NCBI RefSeq assembly: GCF_009671065.1
Contig: NZ_CP046027.1
Coordinates: 1,736,001-1,800,000, forward strand
Source: Neisseria brasiliensis
GTDB lineage: Bacteria; Pseudomonadota; Gammaproteobacteria; Burkholderiales; Neisseriaceae
DNA length: 64,000 nucleotides
Direction: 5' to 3'
The translations under genes and the position numbers were made by a program. The notes beneath the pieces were generated by a model that was not told where the DNA came from, ran no database searches, and worked only from the letters and a program-made list of their open reading frames with translations. Positions 25,061 through 33,230 of this stretch are shown piece by piece (positions within the stretch are counted from its first letter, which is position 1; every line of letters starts with the position of its first letter).

Positions 25061-26176
25061 ATGATTTATCAAAGAAATTTTATTAAAGAATTGTCCTTTA
25101 CCGCGGTCGGCATTTTTGTGGTGCTGCTGGCGGTATTGGTGTCGACGCAGGCGATTAACCTGCTCGGGCGCGCTGCCGACGGACGGGTCGCGATCGATGC
25201 CGTGTTGGCCTTAGTTGGCTTCTGGGTCATCGGCATGACGCCGCTGCTGCTGGTGTTGACGGCGTTTATCAGTACCTTGACGGTGTTGACCCGCTATTGG
25301 CGCGACAGTGAAATGTCGGTGTGGCTCTCCAGCGGCTTGGCCTTGAAACAATGGATTAAACCGGTGATGCAGTTTGCCGTGCCGTTTGCCGTGTTGATTG
25401 CCGTGATGCAGCTTTGGGTGATGCCGTGGGCAGAATTACGCAGCCGCGAATACGCCGAAATTTTGAAGCAGAAACAAGAGCTTTCTTTAGTCGAAGCGGG
25501 TGAGTTCAACGCTTTAGGCAAGCGAAACAACCGCGTTTATTTCGTGGAAACCTTCGACACCGATTCAGGTGTGATGAAAAACCTGTTTTTGCGCGAACAA
25601 GACGACAAAGGTAACGACAACATCGTGTTTGCCAAAGAAGGCAATTTTGCGCTGACCGATAATAAACGCACATTAGAATTACGCAACGGCTACCGCTACA
25701 GCGGCACACCGGGGCAGGCCGATTACAATCAGGTGTCGTTTGAAAAGCTGAGCCTGATTATCAGCACTACGCCGAAAATCGTTGATCCGGTTTCCCATCG
25801 CCGCACCATTCCGACCACGCAATTGATCGGTAGCAACAATCCGCAGCACCAAGCCGAACTCATGTGGCGCGTGTCTTTGCCGATTAGCGTGTTGTTGCTG
25901 ACCATGCTGGCAGTTCCGCTGTCGTATTTCAATCCGCGCACCGGTCATACTTATAATATATTGATTGCCATCGGTTTATTTCTGATTTATCAAAACGGCC
26001 TGACCTTTTTGCGCAACGCGGTGGAAGACGGCAAAATCCATTTCTTCATCGGCCTGATTCCGATGCACGTGTTGATGTTTGCCATTGCCGTGGTGTTGCT
26101 GCGTGTGCGCAATATGCCGGCGCAACCGTTTTGGCAAGCCGTGGCGAAAAGCTTGAGTTTGAAAGGCGGAAAATGA
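25061..26176 (+). CDS. lptF: LPS export ABC permease LptF
   Basis: A 371-residue inner-membrane permease of the LptB2FG complex that extracts lipo-oligosaccharide from the inner membrane and feeds it to LptC/A/D. Six transmembrane helices in two groups of three (about residues 12-130 and 270-360) enclose a periplasmic beta-jellyroll (about 135-260, including SLVEAGEFNALGKRNNRVYF). The start MIYQRNFIKEL fits the family. The stop overlaps the lptG start by four bases (ATGA), indicating coupling. Confidence 0.96.
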   Translation: MIYQRNFIKELSFTAVGIFVVLLAVLVSTQAINLLGRAADGRVAIDAVLALVGFWVIGMTPLLLVLTAFISTLTVLTRYWRDSEMSVWLSSGLALKQWIKPVMQFAVPFAVLIAVMQLWVMPWAELRSREYAEILKQKQELSLVEAGEFNALGKRNNRVYFVETFDTDSGVMKNLFLREQDDKGNDNIVFAKEGNFALTDNKRTLELRNGYRYSGTPGQADYNQVSFEKLSLIISTTPKIVDPVSHRRTIPTTQLIGSNNPQHQAELMWRVSLPISVLLLTMLAVPLSYFNPRTGHTYNILIAIGLFLIYQNGLTFLRNAVEDGKIHFFIGLIPMHVLMFAIAVVLLRVRNMPAQPFWQAVAKSLSLKGGK

Positions 26177-27243
26177 ATCTGATTTCACGTTATATTATCC
26201 GCCAAATGGCCGTGATGGCTTTGTATGCTTTGTTGGCGTTTTTGGCTTTGTACAGCTTTTTTGAAGTGATTGACGAAGTCGGCAACCTTGGCAAAGGCGG
26301 CTACGACGGCGCAACAATGGCGCAATATGTGCTGATGCAGATGCCGGCGCGCGCGTATGAACTGATGCCGTTGGCAGTATTAATCGGCGGCTTGATTTCC
26401 TTGAGCCAATTGGCAGCGGGAAGTGAATTGACGGTGATGAAAGCCAGTGGCTTGAGCACCAAAAAGCTGTTGATTATTTTGGCGCAATTCGGTTTGATTT
26501 TTGCCTTGGCTACTGTGGCCTTGGGCGAATGGGTCGCACCAAAACTCAGCCAACGCGCCGAAAACCTGAAAATCACCGCCATCAACGGCAAGCTTACTGC
26601 AGGCGATACTGGTTTATGGCTGAAAGAGAAAAACAACATCATCAACGTGCGCGAAATGTTGCCGGATAAAACCCTGCTGGGTGTTAAAGTGTGGCAGCAC
26701 AACGAGCAATACGAATTGGCGCAAGCAGGCGAAGCCGAATCGGCGGTGTTGAATGCCGATGGCAGCTGGCAGTTGAAAAATGTGCGCCACAGCGTGATTC
26801 ACGATGACCGAATTGAAATCAAAACCGCAGCCGAGCAACGCTGGGAAACCGCGCTTAATAGCAAATTGCTGGATGTGCTGTTGGTCGATCCCGATCAAAT
26901 GTCGGTGTCCGAGCTCACCACCTACATCGCGCATTTGAAAGACAATCATCAGCAAACGCAGAGCTATTCGATTGCTTGGTGGCGGAAAGTGATGTATCCG
27001 ATCGCCGCCTTAGTGATGGCTTTGGTGGCCTATGCCTTTACCCCGCAAACCACGCGCCACGGCAACATGGGTTTGAAACTGTTCGGCGGTATTTGCTTAG
27101 GCTTAGCCTTCCACTTCGCCGGCCGCTTGTTTGGCTTTACCAGCCAGCTTTATGGTGTGCCGCCGTTTTTGGCCGGTGCACTGCCAACCATTATCTTTGC
27201 TGTTTGGGCGGTTTACCTGATTCGCAAACAGGAAAAACGTTAA
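26173..27243 (+). CDS. lptG: LPS export ABC permease LptG
   Basis: A 356-residue partner of LptF with the same layout: three N-terminal helices (starting MNLISRYIIRQMAVMALYAL), a periplasmic jellyroll (about 125-255) and three C-terminal helices (YPIAALVMALVAYAF onward). ATG 26173 overlaps the lptF stop. It ends in a bidirectional DUS terminator shared with serB. Confidence 0.96.
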   Translation: MNLISRYIIRQMAVMALYALLAFLALYSFFEVIDEVGNLGKGGYDGATMAQYVLMQMPARAYELMPLAVLIGGLISLSQLAAGSELTVMKASGLSTKKLLIILAQFGLIFALATVALGEWVAPKLSQRAENLKITAINGKLTAGDTGLWLKEKNNIINVREMLPDKTLLGVKVWQHNEQYELAQAGEAESAVLNADGSWQLKNVRHSVIHDDRIEIKTAAEQRWETALNSKLLDVLLVDPDQMSVSELTTYIAHLKDNHQQTQSYSIAWWRKVMYPIAALVMALVAYAFTPQTTRHGNMGLKLFGGICLGLAFHFAGRLFGFTSQLYGVPPFLAGALPTIIFAVWAVYLIRKQEKR

Positions 27244-27253
27244 ACATTCAAGC

Positions 27254-27292
27254 AAAAGGCCGTCTGAAACTTAATGTTTCAGACGGCCTTTT
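27254..27292. terminator. bidirectional DUS terminator lptG / serB
   Basis: A 17-bp stem with DUS core between the convergent ends of lptG and serB, with A and T runs on its flanks. Confidence 0.85.
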
Positions 27293-27308
27293 AAATTGGT
27301 CAAGTTGA

Positions 27309-28145
27309 TTAGCGGAGCCAGTCGCGTATGCGCTCTAATCCGCCAAAATTAATGCAGGCATCGGCATGGGCTTGTGCTTTGGGCTTGGCGCGATACGCTA
27401 CGCCGATACCGGCGGCTTCCAGCATAGGAATGTCGTTGGCACCGTCGCCCATGGCTAAAGTTTGTGCAGCGGTTAAGCCGAGTTTATCGCGGTATTCTTT
27501 TAACAAATTTTGTTTTCTTTGCGCGTCCACCACATCGCCCAAGACTTGGCCGGTGAGTTTGCCATCGATGATTTCCAAAACATTGGCAAACTGGTATTCA
27601 AAGCCGAATCGTTGTTGCAGGCGTTCAGTGAAGAAGGTGAAGCCGCCGGAAACCAGCAGGAATTTCACATCGTGTTTTTTGCATTCTGCCAATAAATATT
27701 CCGCACCGGGCGACAGTTGCAATACGTTTTCATACACATCGTGTAAAAATTGTTCGTCCAAACCTTTGAGTAGAGCCACGCGGCTGCGTAAAGATTGCTC
27801 GAAATCCAGTTCGCCACGCATTGCTCGCTCGGTAATTTCGGCTACTTGTGCTTTCAAGCCGGCACCGGCGGCGATTTCATCAATGCATTCGATGGTAATC
27901 AGCGTGGAATCCATATCGCTGACAATCAGTCCCAAATCGTTAAATGCCATATCGGGCAAGACTGCGGCATCGATTTCTTGGCGGTCAAGCTCGGATTTCG
28001 CGGCAGCAGGCAGGGTAAAATCTTCGGCTACAGTAAAACGCAAGCTGTGTGGCATGTGTTGTGGTGCAGCGAGATTAAGGTTTTGCAATGCGCTTAAATC
28101 GCAGCGTGAAAGATCGGAGTGTTGCAGCACAAGAACGTTTGACAT
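27309..28145 (-). CDS. serB: phosphoserine phosphatase
   Basis: A 278-residue HAD-family enzyme making serine from phosphoserine. Motif I is LIVSDMDSTLITIECIDEIA near residue 78 with the nucleophile Asp. LLVSGGFTFFTERL carries the conserved Ser near 175, and motif III GDGANDIPMLEAAG is near 245. The N-terminal ~65 residues form the extra cap-like or ACT-like segment usual in SerB. ATG at 28145 gives MSNVLVLQHSD; a longer in-frame start is not supported. It appears monocistronic. Confidence 0.96.
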   Translation of the reverse strand: MSNVLVLQHSDLSRCDLSALQNLNLAAPQHMPHSLRFTVAEDFTLPAAAKSELDRQEIDAAVLPDMAFNDLGLIVSDMDSTLITIECIDEIAAGAGLKAQVAEITERAMRGELDFEQSLRSRVALLKGLDEQFLHDVYENVLQLSPGAEYLLAECKKHDVKFLLVSGGFTFFTERLQQRFGFEYQFANVLEIIDGKLTGQVLGDVVDAQRKQNLLKEYRDKLGLTAAQTLAMGDGANDIPMLEAAGIGVAYRAKPKAQAHADACINFGGLERIRDWLR

Positions 28146-28194
28146 GATGGAGAAATGATTGGGTTGGGAAATCGCGATTATAGCAAAGAAAGAA

Positions 28195-28227
28195 AAGGCC
28201 GTCTGAAACAATCTGTTTCAGACGGCC
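28195..28227 (-). terminator. DUS hairpin after hisB
   Basis: Facing DUS copies form a 15-bp stem 31 nt past the hisB stop and upstream of the serB start. Confidence 0.75.
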
Positions 28228-28258
28228 AATATGTACAGCTTGGATTTGAATAGCTAAA

Positions 28259-29206
28259 TTAAGCAGTCAAAGTGCCTTTGGTCGAAGGCATTTTGCCGCT
28301 CATACGCTCATCGTATTCCACTGCCATGCGCAGGGCGCGACCGAAGGCTTTGAACACGGTTTCGGCTTGGTGGTGGGCGTTTTTACCGCGCAGGTTGTCG
28401 ATGTGCAGTGTCATCATGCTGTGGTTTACCAAGCCGTGAAAAAATTCGCTGAACAAATCGACGTCAAAACGGCCAATCATGGCGCGGGTGAATTCGATGT
28501 TGTATTCCAAGCCCGGGCGGCCGGAGAGGTCGAGCACCACGCGGCTTAAGGCTTCGTCTAAAGGAACGTAGGCATGGCCGTAGCGCCGAATACCCATTTT
28601 GTTGCCCAAGGCTTGTTTTAAGGCTTGGCCTACGGTGATGCCGATGTCTTCAACGGTGTGGTGGTCGTCGATGTGTAAATCGCCTTTGCACACAATATCC
28701 AAGTCAATCAAACCGTGGCGGGCAATTTGGTCGAGCATGTGGTCGAGAAACGGCACGCCGGTGTCGAAACGGCCGATACCGCTGCCATCCAGATTGAGCT
28801 GTACGGTAATTTGGGTTTCGCTCGTGTTGCGCGTCACGCTGACATAGCGGCCTTCGGTGGCGATGGGTGCAACATCGTTTTCAGACGGCATACCACCTTG
28901 AATGAGAGTTAAGTTAGCAGCTTCTGCCGCTTGTTCCTGCTCTTGCGCTGCGGCTTTTTCTTGGTCTTTGCTGTGGTCGCGGTCAAGCCAGCCTTTGCGC
29001 TTGCTCATGCCTTGTTCTAATTTCTGCGCCAAGCTTGGACGGATACCGCGGGCTTTTTCGTCGTCGACTTGTTCTTCCAAGCGGCGTTTGAGTTGGGACA
29101 AAGAGGCGGCATTTTCATAACCGCATTGGCGCGCCAGCTTGGTGAGAGAGCCAGCTTCTTCAATCAGTAAATATAGATTGTCTAAATGGCGTTTGGTTTT
29201 ATTCAT
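28259..29206 (-). CDS. hisB: imidazoleglycerol-phosphate dehydratase with N-terminal HTH-like extension
   Basis: A 315-residue protein. Residues ~120-315 are a complete IGPD of histidine synthesis: GVPFLDHMLDQIARHG, the Mn-binding HIDDHHTVEDIGI, and the second metal site KNAHHQAETVFKA. Residues 1-75 are extra: HLDNLYLLIEEAGSLTKLAR continues into a helix-turn-helix-like segment with a GIRPSLAQKLEQGMSKRKGW stretch, reminiscent of XRE/Cro-type repressors. An Ala/Gln/Glu-rich linker (about 80-105) contains one DUS read as GMPSEND. A similar long HisB occurs in other neisseriae. It lies 17 bp downstream of hisC. Confidence 0.95.
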   Translation of the reverse strand: MNKTKRHLDNLYLLIEEAGSLTKLARQCGYENAASLSQLKRRLEEQVDDEKARGIRPSLAQKLEQGMSKRKGWLDRDHSKDQEKAAAQEQEQAAEAANLTLIQGGMPSENDVAPIATEGRYVSVTRNTSETQITVQLNLDGSGIGRFDTGVPFLDHMLDQIARHGLIDLDIVCKGDLHIDDHHTVEDIGITVGQALKQALGNKMGIRRYGHAYVPLDEALSRVVLDLSGRPGLEYNIEFTRAMIGRFDVDLFSEFFHGLVNHSMMTLHIDNLRGKNAHHQAETVFKAFGRALRMAVEYDERMSGKMPSTKGTLTA

Positions 29207-29223
29207 GGTGACAAGTCTCGTGT

Positions 29224-30300
29224 TTAAGCGTAAAGCTTGCGGATAATATTTAAGACGGCATCATTTTGCTCGGGCGAACCGATGGTCACGCGGACGCATT
29301 GATCCAAAAGCGGATGGTTGCCATGCAGTTTTTTAATCAGAATGTTGTTCTGCTTTAAGGTTTCAAATAATTCGACCGCATCAGGCACGCGGACGGTAAT
29401 GAAATTGGCTTTGCTCGGAAAGGCTTTCAGACGGCCTATCGCGGATAATTCGGCAAACATGCGTTCGCGCTCGGTTTTTAATTTTAGCACATTGTCATGA
29501 ATGATTTCAAAGTGTTGCATGGCAAATTTTGCCGTGGCCAAGCTTAATTGGTTCATATTGTAGGGTGGCAAGACTTTAGCCAATTCATTCATGATGTTTG
29601 CGCTGCCGGCCGCATAGCCGATACGGATACCGGCAAAACCGATTTTGCTGACGGTGCGCATCACCACCAAATTATCCACGCTGCCGGCTTGCGGTAGGAA
29701 ACTGTCGTCGCTAAACGCACCATAAGCTTCGTCCACTACCACAATGCCTTTTGCTGCACGAATCACGGCTTCAACTTCTTCACGTTTAAAACGCACACCG
29801 GTCGGATTGTTGGGGTAGGCGATAAAGGTTAGCGCGGGATTGTGTGTGTCAATGGCAGCTAAAACGGCCGGTAAATCAAGCGTGAAATCGTCATTTAATG
29901 GCACACCGACATAGTTCATGCCAAATAAAGCCGCGTTTTGTTTATACATCACAAAGCTCGGTTCTACCGCCAGCATGGTTGCGCCCGGTTTGGCCAACAG
30001 CAGGCTGATGAACTGAATCAATTCGTCGGAGCCATTGCCCAAAGCCACAGATGCTGCTTCAGGGATATCAAAAGCTTCGCGCAAAGCTTCTTGCAGGCCG
30101 CTGGCAGCAGGGTTGGGGTAGAGATGCACATCGGCTTGAGCCAGTAGCGCCGTCCATTCGTTTAACAGCTCAGGCGAACCGGCAAACGGGTGATACGGGC
30201 TTTCCATCGCATCTAATTTGATAAAATCTTTCGGTAAATCGGCAACGTGATAAGCTGTCATGGCTTTAATGTCGTCGCGAATAAAATCAAGCGCAGGCAT
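29224..30300 (-). CDS. hisC: histidinol-phosphate aminotransferase
   Basis: A 358-residue class I/II PLP aminotransferase acting one step after HisB in histidine synthesis. Signatures: YPNPAASGLQEALREAF, GNGSDELIQFI near residue 90, FIAYPNNPTGVRFKREE near 165, VVVDEAYGAF and the PLP lysine in RTVSKIGFAGIRIGYAAG near residue 218. A DUS is embedded and read as GRLKAF. The ribosome site AGGAAT overlaps a short palindrome (30308-30319). hisC and hisB form a two-gene unit. Confidence 0.95.
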   Translation of the reverse strand: MPALDFIRDDIKAMTAYHVADLPKDFIKLDAMESPYHPFAGSPELLNEWTALLAQADVHLYPNPAASGLQEALREAFDIPEAASVALGNGSDELIQFISLLLAKPGATMLAVEPSFVMYKQNAALFGMNYVGVPLNDDFTLDLPAVLAAIDTHNPALTFIAYPNNPTGVRFKREEVEAVIRAAKGIVVVDEAYGAFSDDSFLPQAGSVDNLVVMRTVSKIGFAGIRIGYAAGSANIMNELAKVLPPYNMNQLSLATAKFAMQHFEIIHDNVLKLKTERERMFAELSAIGRLKAFPSKANFITVRVPDAVELFETLKQNNILIKKLHGNHPLLDQCVRVTIGSPEQNDAVLNIIRKLYA

Positions 30301-30448
30301 GGTGATTCCTATATATAGGGAGATGAGAACATTAGATTTCGCAAAATTTTATTGATAATGCGAATACAACACCGAGTGTTATTAATGCGCCGATACGCGC
30401 AAAGAATTGTAATGTAACATAAAAAAGCGCATAAAAACAGCTATTTTA

Positions 30449-30478
30449 GCGACAATATTTTTTCAGACGGCCTATAAT
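30449..30478 (+). promoter_or_regulatory. probable promoter of the Sel1 lipoprotein gene, overlapping a DUS
   Basis: A perfect -10 TATAAT (30473-30478) and a weak -35 GCGACA (30449-30454) with an 18-bp spacer. The spacer holds a DUS (30462-30473) that runs directly into the -10. Confidence 0.5.
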
Positions 30479-30522
30479 GTTCAATAAATAGCTTAAACGG
30501 ATTCTGAATGAAGGGGGACACA

Positions 30523-31089
30523 ATGAAATGGATACCGTTGTTGATGACGGCAATGGCCCTCAGTGCCTGCCATGCACCCAACCAAAACACACAGCCTAAA
30601 AACATTACCGAAAGCCAAACACGCCAACAAACCAATAATCTAGTGGAAAAAGGCATACAAGCTTATGAGCAACACCGCTACGCCGAAGCCATGACATATT
30701 TCACCCAAGCATCGGCAGCGGGTCATATGAGTGCACCACGTTACATTGGCATGATGTATTTAAACGGTTACGGCGTGGAAAAAAATGCCCGTCGTGCAGT
30801 AGCCGAATTCAGCAAAGCCGCGCAATGGGGCGATGTGACCGGCCAATTCTGGTTGGGTTATTGTTATGAACAAGGCATTGGTGTCGCCCAAAACCGCGAG
30901 CAAGCCTTGAAATGGTATGAGCTTTCTGCCCGCCAAGGTGACGCTTATTCTGCCCCTGCTATGACTGCTTTAGGCCGTATGTCGGAAAGCGAAGATTTGC
31001 ATGAAGCAATTGAATGGTATCAAAAATCTGCCGCAGTCGGCGATAAAGAATCACGCGTCGCATTGAAACGCTTAGATGTAAAACTGTAA
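30523..31089 (+). CDS. Sel1-repeat lipoprotein
   Basis: A 188-residue lipoprotein with signal peptide and lipobox ALSAC (Cys near residue 16). About four Sel1/TPR-like repeats follow (residues ~45-180), for example ASAAGHMSAPRYIGMMYLNG and AAQWGDVTGQFWLGYCYEQG, the latter continuing GIGVAQNREQALKWYELSAR. Sel1 repeats form an alpha-solenoid for protein-protein contacts, often in envelope assembly or host interaction. No specific partner can be named. ATG 30523 is preferred because AGGGGG lies 6 nt upstream; an ATG at 30508 precedes that ribosome site. It is monocistronic with a DUS terminator. Confidence 0.85.
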   Translation: MKWIPLLMTAMALSACHAPNQNTQPKNITESQTRQQTNNLVEKGIQAYEQHRYAEAMTYFTQASAAGHMSAPRYIGMMYLNGYGVEKNARRAVAEFSKAAQWGDVTGQFWLGYCYEQGIGVAQNREQALKWYELSARQGDAYSAPAMTALGRMSESEDLHEAIEWYQKSAAVGDKESRVALKRLDVKL

Positions 31090-31163
31090 TGATAGATGAA
31101 TGCGTATGAAAATATGATGAAAAACACATCAAGTTTTCATAGGTGTAAAATATATCATTGTTA

Positions 31164-31205
31164 ATAAAAGGCCGTCTGAATATTAATATTCAGACGGCCT
31201 TTTAT
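31164..31205. terminator. 42-bp perfect palindromic DUS terminator
   Basis: A perfect 42-bp palindrome centred on TATTAATA with a DUS in each arm, between the Sel1 gene and hmuV ends (both converge here). Confidence 0.85.
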
Positions 31206-31309
31206 AGTTGTTTCAAATAGAAATCAGGCAAGGCGACAGCGACCACCTTGTACAAGTAATACATAAGAGCGCAGGCAATATTGTATGGCTATGGTTTTAA
31301 ATGGCTATG

Positions 31310-32044
31310 TTATGCGCGGAAATACAAACCTGTCCCATCACGGATGCAACGTATCGGCCAATGATAAACCTGTTGCAGCAAATCTTCGCGCATCACGTCT
31401 TGTGGTGTGCCGGTGGCGATGATTTTGCCTTGATTCATTAAAACAATATGTTGTGCGTAATGAGCAGCCAGATTCAAGTCGTGCAGCACCATAATGCTGC
31501 TGAACGTGTTTTGTTGCTCGCGCAAATATTGCATCAATTTATGCTGGTGACGAATATCGAGATGATTGCAGGGTTCGTCCAAAAGCAACACGGGTGCGTT
31601 TTGCAACAGCGCGCGGATGATGTTGGCGCGTTGCTGTTCGCCGCCGGATAAGCGGCTGATGCGCTTGTCGGCTAAATCGATTAAATCGAAATATGCCAAT
31701 AATTCATCGGTTTGTGCGGCTGTCTGTTTCAGATGGCCTGTGTATGCAAACGCAGATAACGCAATGTATTCGCGCACGGTCATCGGCATGGCGTATTGGC
31801 CGTGTTGCCCGACCCATGCCACTCGGCCTTGTTTGATTTGTGGTGTGGCAGGTTGGCCGAAAAGGTTCACTGTGCCGCTGCCGGCTTGGCCGATTAAGGC
31901 TTTGAGCAGGGTGGATTTGCCCGCGCCGTTGGGGCCGATGATAGCGGTGTTTTGATTGCATGGGAACGAAAGCGCGTCCACTTCAAGCAGGGTTTTACCG
32001 CGAATGGCGACTTGCAGCGACTGAATTTCAAAGGAAGCATTCAT
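31310..32044 (-). CDS. hmuV: heme/iron ABC transporter ATPase
   Basis: A 244-residue ATPase of the FepC/HmuV/BtuD type that powers import through the HmuU permease. Walker A is GPNGAGKSTLLKAL near residue 38, the ABC signature LSGGEQQRANIIRAL is near 137 and Walker B VLLLDEPCNHLD is near 156, followed by the H-loop MVLHDLNLA. ATG at 32044 overlaps the hmuU stop (ATG/TGA share one base), which shows coupling and rules out longer starts. Substrate heme is inferred from hemS and the receptor nearby; a siderophore is the alternative. Confidence 0.92.
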   Translation of the reverse strand: MNASFEIQSLQVAIRGKTLLEVDALSFPCNQNTAIIGPNGAGKSTLLKALIGQAGSGTVNLFGQPATPQIKQGRVAWVGQHGQYAMPMTVREYIALSAFAYTGHLKQTAAQTDELLAYFDLIDLADKRISRLSGGEQQRANIIRALLQNAPVLLLDEPCNHLDIRHQHKLMQYLREQQNTFSSIMVLHDLNLAAHYAQHIVLMNQGKIIATGTPQDVMREDLLQQVYHWPIRCIRDGTGLYFRA

Positions 32045-32985
32045 CAGCGGCTCCGCAACGGTTTGATAAACAAATACAGGAAAAACGGCCCGCCCAGCAA
32101 CGCAATGATGATGCCCACCGGCACATCCACCGGATAAGTCAGCCAACGCGCCGCGCCATCAATAACCAACAGGAAAACCGCACCAAACCAAGCCGATAGG
32201 GCAATCAGTTTGCTGCGGCTGCCACCAACCGTTTGCGCCAGCACATTCGGAATCATCATGCCCAAAAAGCCGATGATGCCTGCTAATGATACCGCCGCAC
32301 CGGTCATCAAAGCCGCGCCGATAACAGTTTGCAGCCGCACCGCGCCTACCGACACGCCCATACTGACCGCCGTGTCTTCCCCTGTCATCAACACATCCAA
32401 ACGCTTGCCGCAAAACAGTAAAATCATAAAGCCTGCCGCCATTGTGATTAAGGCGAATAGGGGCGAAGTGAAGCCCGATTCGGCCAAGTTGCCCGACAGC
32501 CAAGTGGTTGCGCTGCGTAACACCATGTCGTCTGAAAGAAACAGAAGCAGGCTCACAATCGCAGCGGAAAATGCGCTCAACACAAAACCCATCACCAGCA
32601 AGCCCAGCGTGCCGCCGCCGAATAAGCGATGCGCCGCCAAAATCAGCAAACAAACGCCCAACGCACCGAGAAATGCCGCCATCGGCACGCCAATCACACC
32701 GCCACCGAATGCCAACACAATAATCACCCCCAAGGCCGCGCCGCCTGATGTACCAATCAGGCTGGGGTCGGCCAAGGGGTTTTCAAACAAAGCCTGCAAA
32801 GCCGCGCCGGAAGCTGCCAAACCTGCGCCGACCAGCAAAGCGGTGTAGATGCGCGGCAGACGGATTTGTTGAACGGTTTCGTCCATTTGCAGCGGTGATT
32901 GCCATTCGCCGAAGCCTATGCCGCTGCATATATAAATGGCGGCGAGGGTGAGAAGGATATTCAGGATAAGGGTGTGTGGTTTCAT
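32044..32985 (-). CDS. hmuU: heme/iron ABC transporter permease (FecCD family)
   Basis: A 313-residue inner-membrane permease with about ten hydrophobic helices. FecCD hallmarks are RLPRIYTALLVGAGLAASGA near residue 43, then LFENPLADPSLIGTSGGAAL and GIIGFLGMMIPNVLAQ near 235. It works as a dimer with HmuV and receives heme from HmuT. It follows hmuT after 245 bp that hold a G/C-rich palindrome and a DUS pair, so its expression may be partly uncoupled from hmuT. Confidence 0.93.
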   Translation of the reverse strand: MKPHTLILNILLTLAAIYICSGIGFGEWQSPLQMDETVQQIRLPRIYTALLVGAGLAASGAALQALFENPLADPSLIGTSGGAALGVIIVLAFGGGVIGVPMAAFLGALGVCLLILAAHRLFGGGTLGLLVMGFVLSAFSAAIVSLLLFLSDDMVLRSATTWLSGNLAESGFTSPLFALITMAAGFMILLFCGKRLDVLMTGEDTAVSMGVSVGAVRLQTVIGAALMTGAAVSLAGIIGFLGMMIPNVLAQTVGGSRSKLIALSAWFGAVFLLVIDGAARWLTYPVDVPVGIIIALLGGPFFLYLFIKPLRSR

Positions 32986-33078
32986 GTCGGTAAAGTGTTT
33001 CAGACGGCCTTTGGGTTTATTGTTGGGGACATTAATCTTTTAAATTTTAGGCGAAGGTTTCGGGCAGGAACGATTTTG

Positions 33079-33145
33079 CCCCCTCCCATCCCCTCCCCCG
33101 CAGGGCGGGAGAGGGTACGGGTTGCTGTGGGGGTGAGGATTGCTG
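33079..33145. repeat. G/C-rich palindromic repeat between hmuT and hmuU
   Basis: A C-rich stretch (CCCTCCCATCCCCTCCCCCG) is followed by its imperfect complement (GGGCGGGAGAGGG), giving a strong hairpin. Next come two short direct repeats around TTGCTGTGG. It is unlike the surrounding sequence and resembles REP-like intergenic elements. Confidence 0.5.
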
Positions 33146-33190
33146 TGGTTGGGTTGATGGTTTTTGTTTTACTGTTTACCTAAAGGTTGC

Positions 33191-33225
33191 AGGCCGTCTG
33201 AAAGCAAACCGTTTTCAGATGGCCT
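33191..33225 (-). terminator. DUS hairpin after hmuT
   Basis: A perfect DUS faces a copy with one change (CAGATGGCC), 6 nt past the hmuT stop. Confidence 0.6.
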
Positions 33226-33230
33226 TGAGC

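Noticed and set aside
31206..31309. Possible decayed Correia-type or related neisserial repeat (AGGCAAGGCGACAGCGACC)
   Set aside because: Resembles fragments seen next to such repeats, but has no inverted ends or TATAGTGGATTA-like termini; cannot be supported.
32210..32848. Long plus-strand ORF opposite hmuU (212 codons)
   Set aside because: It is the antisense of a clear FecCD permease with full conserved motifs; the ORF arises from codon bias.
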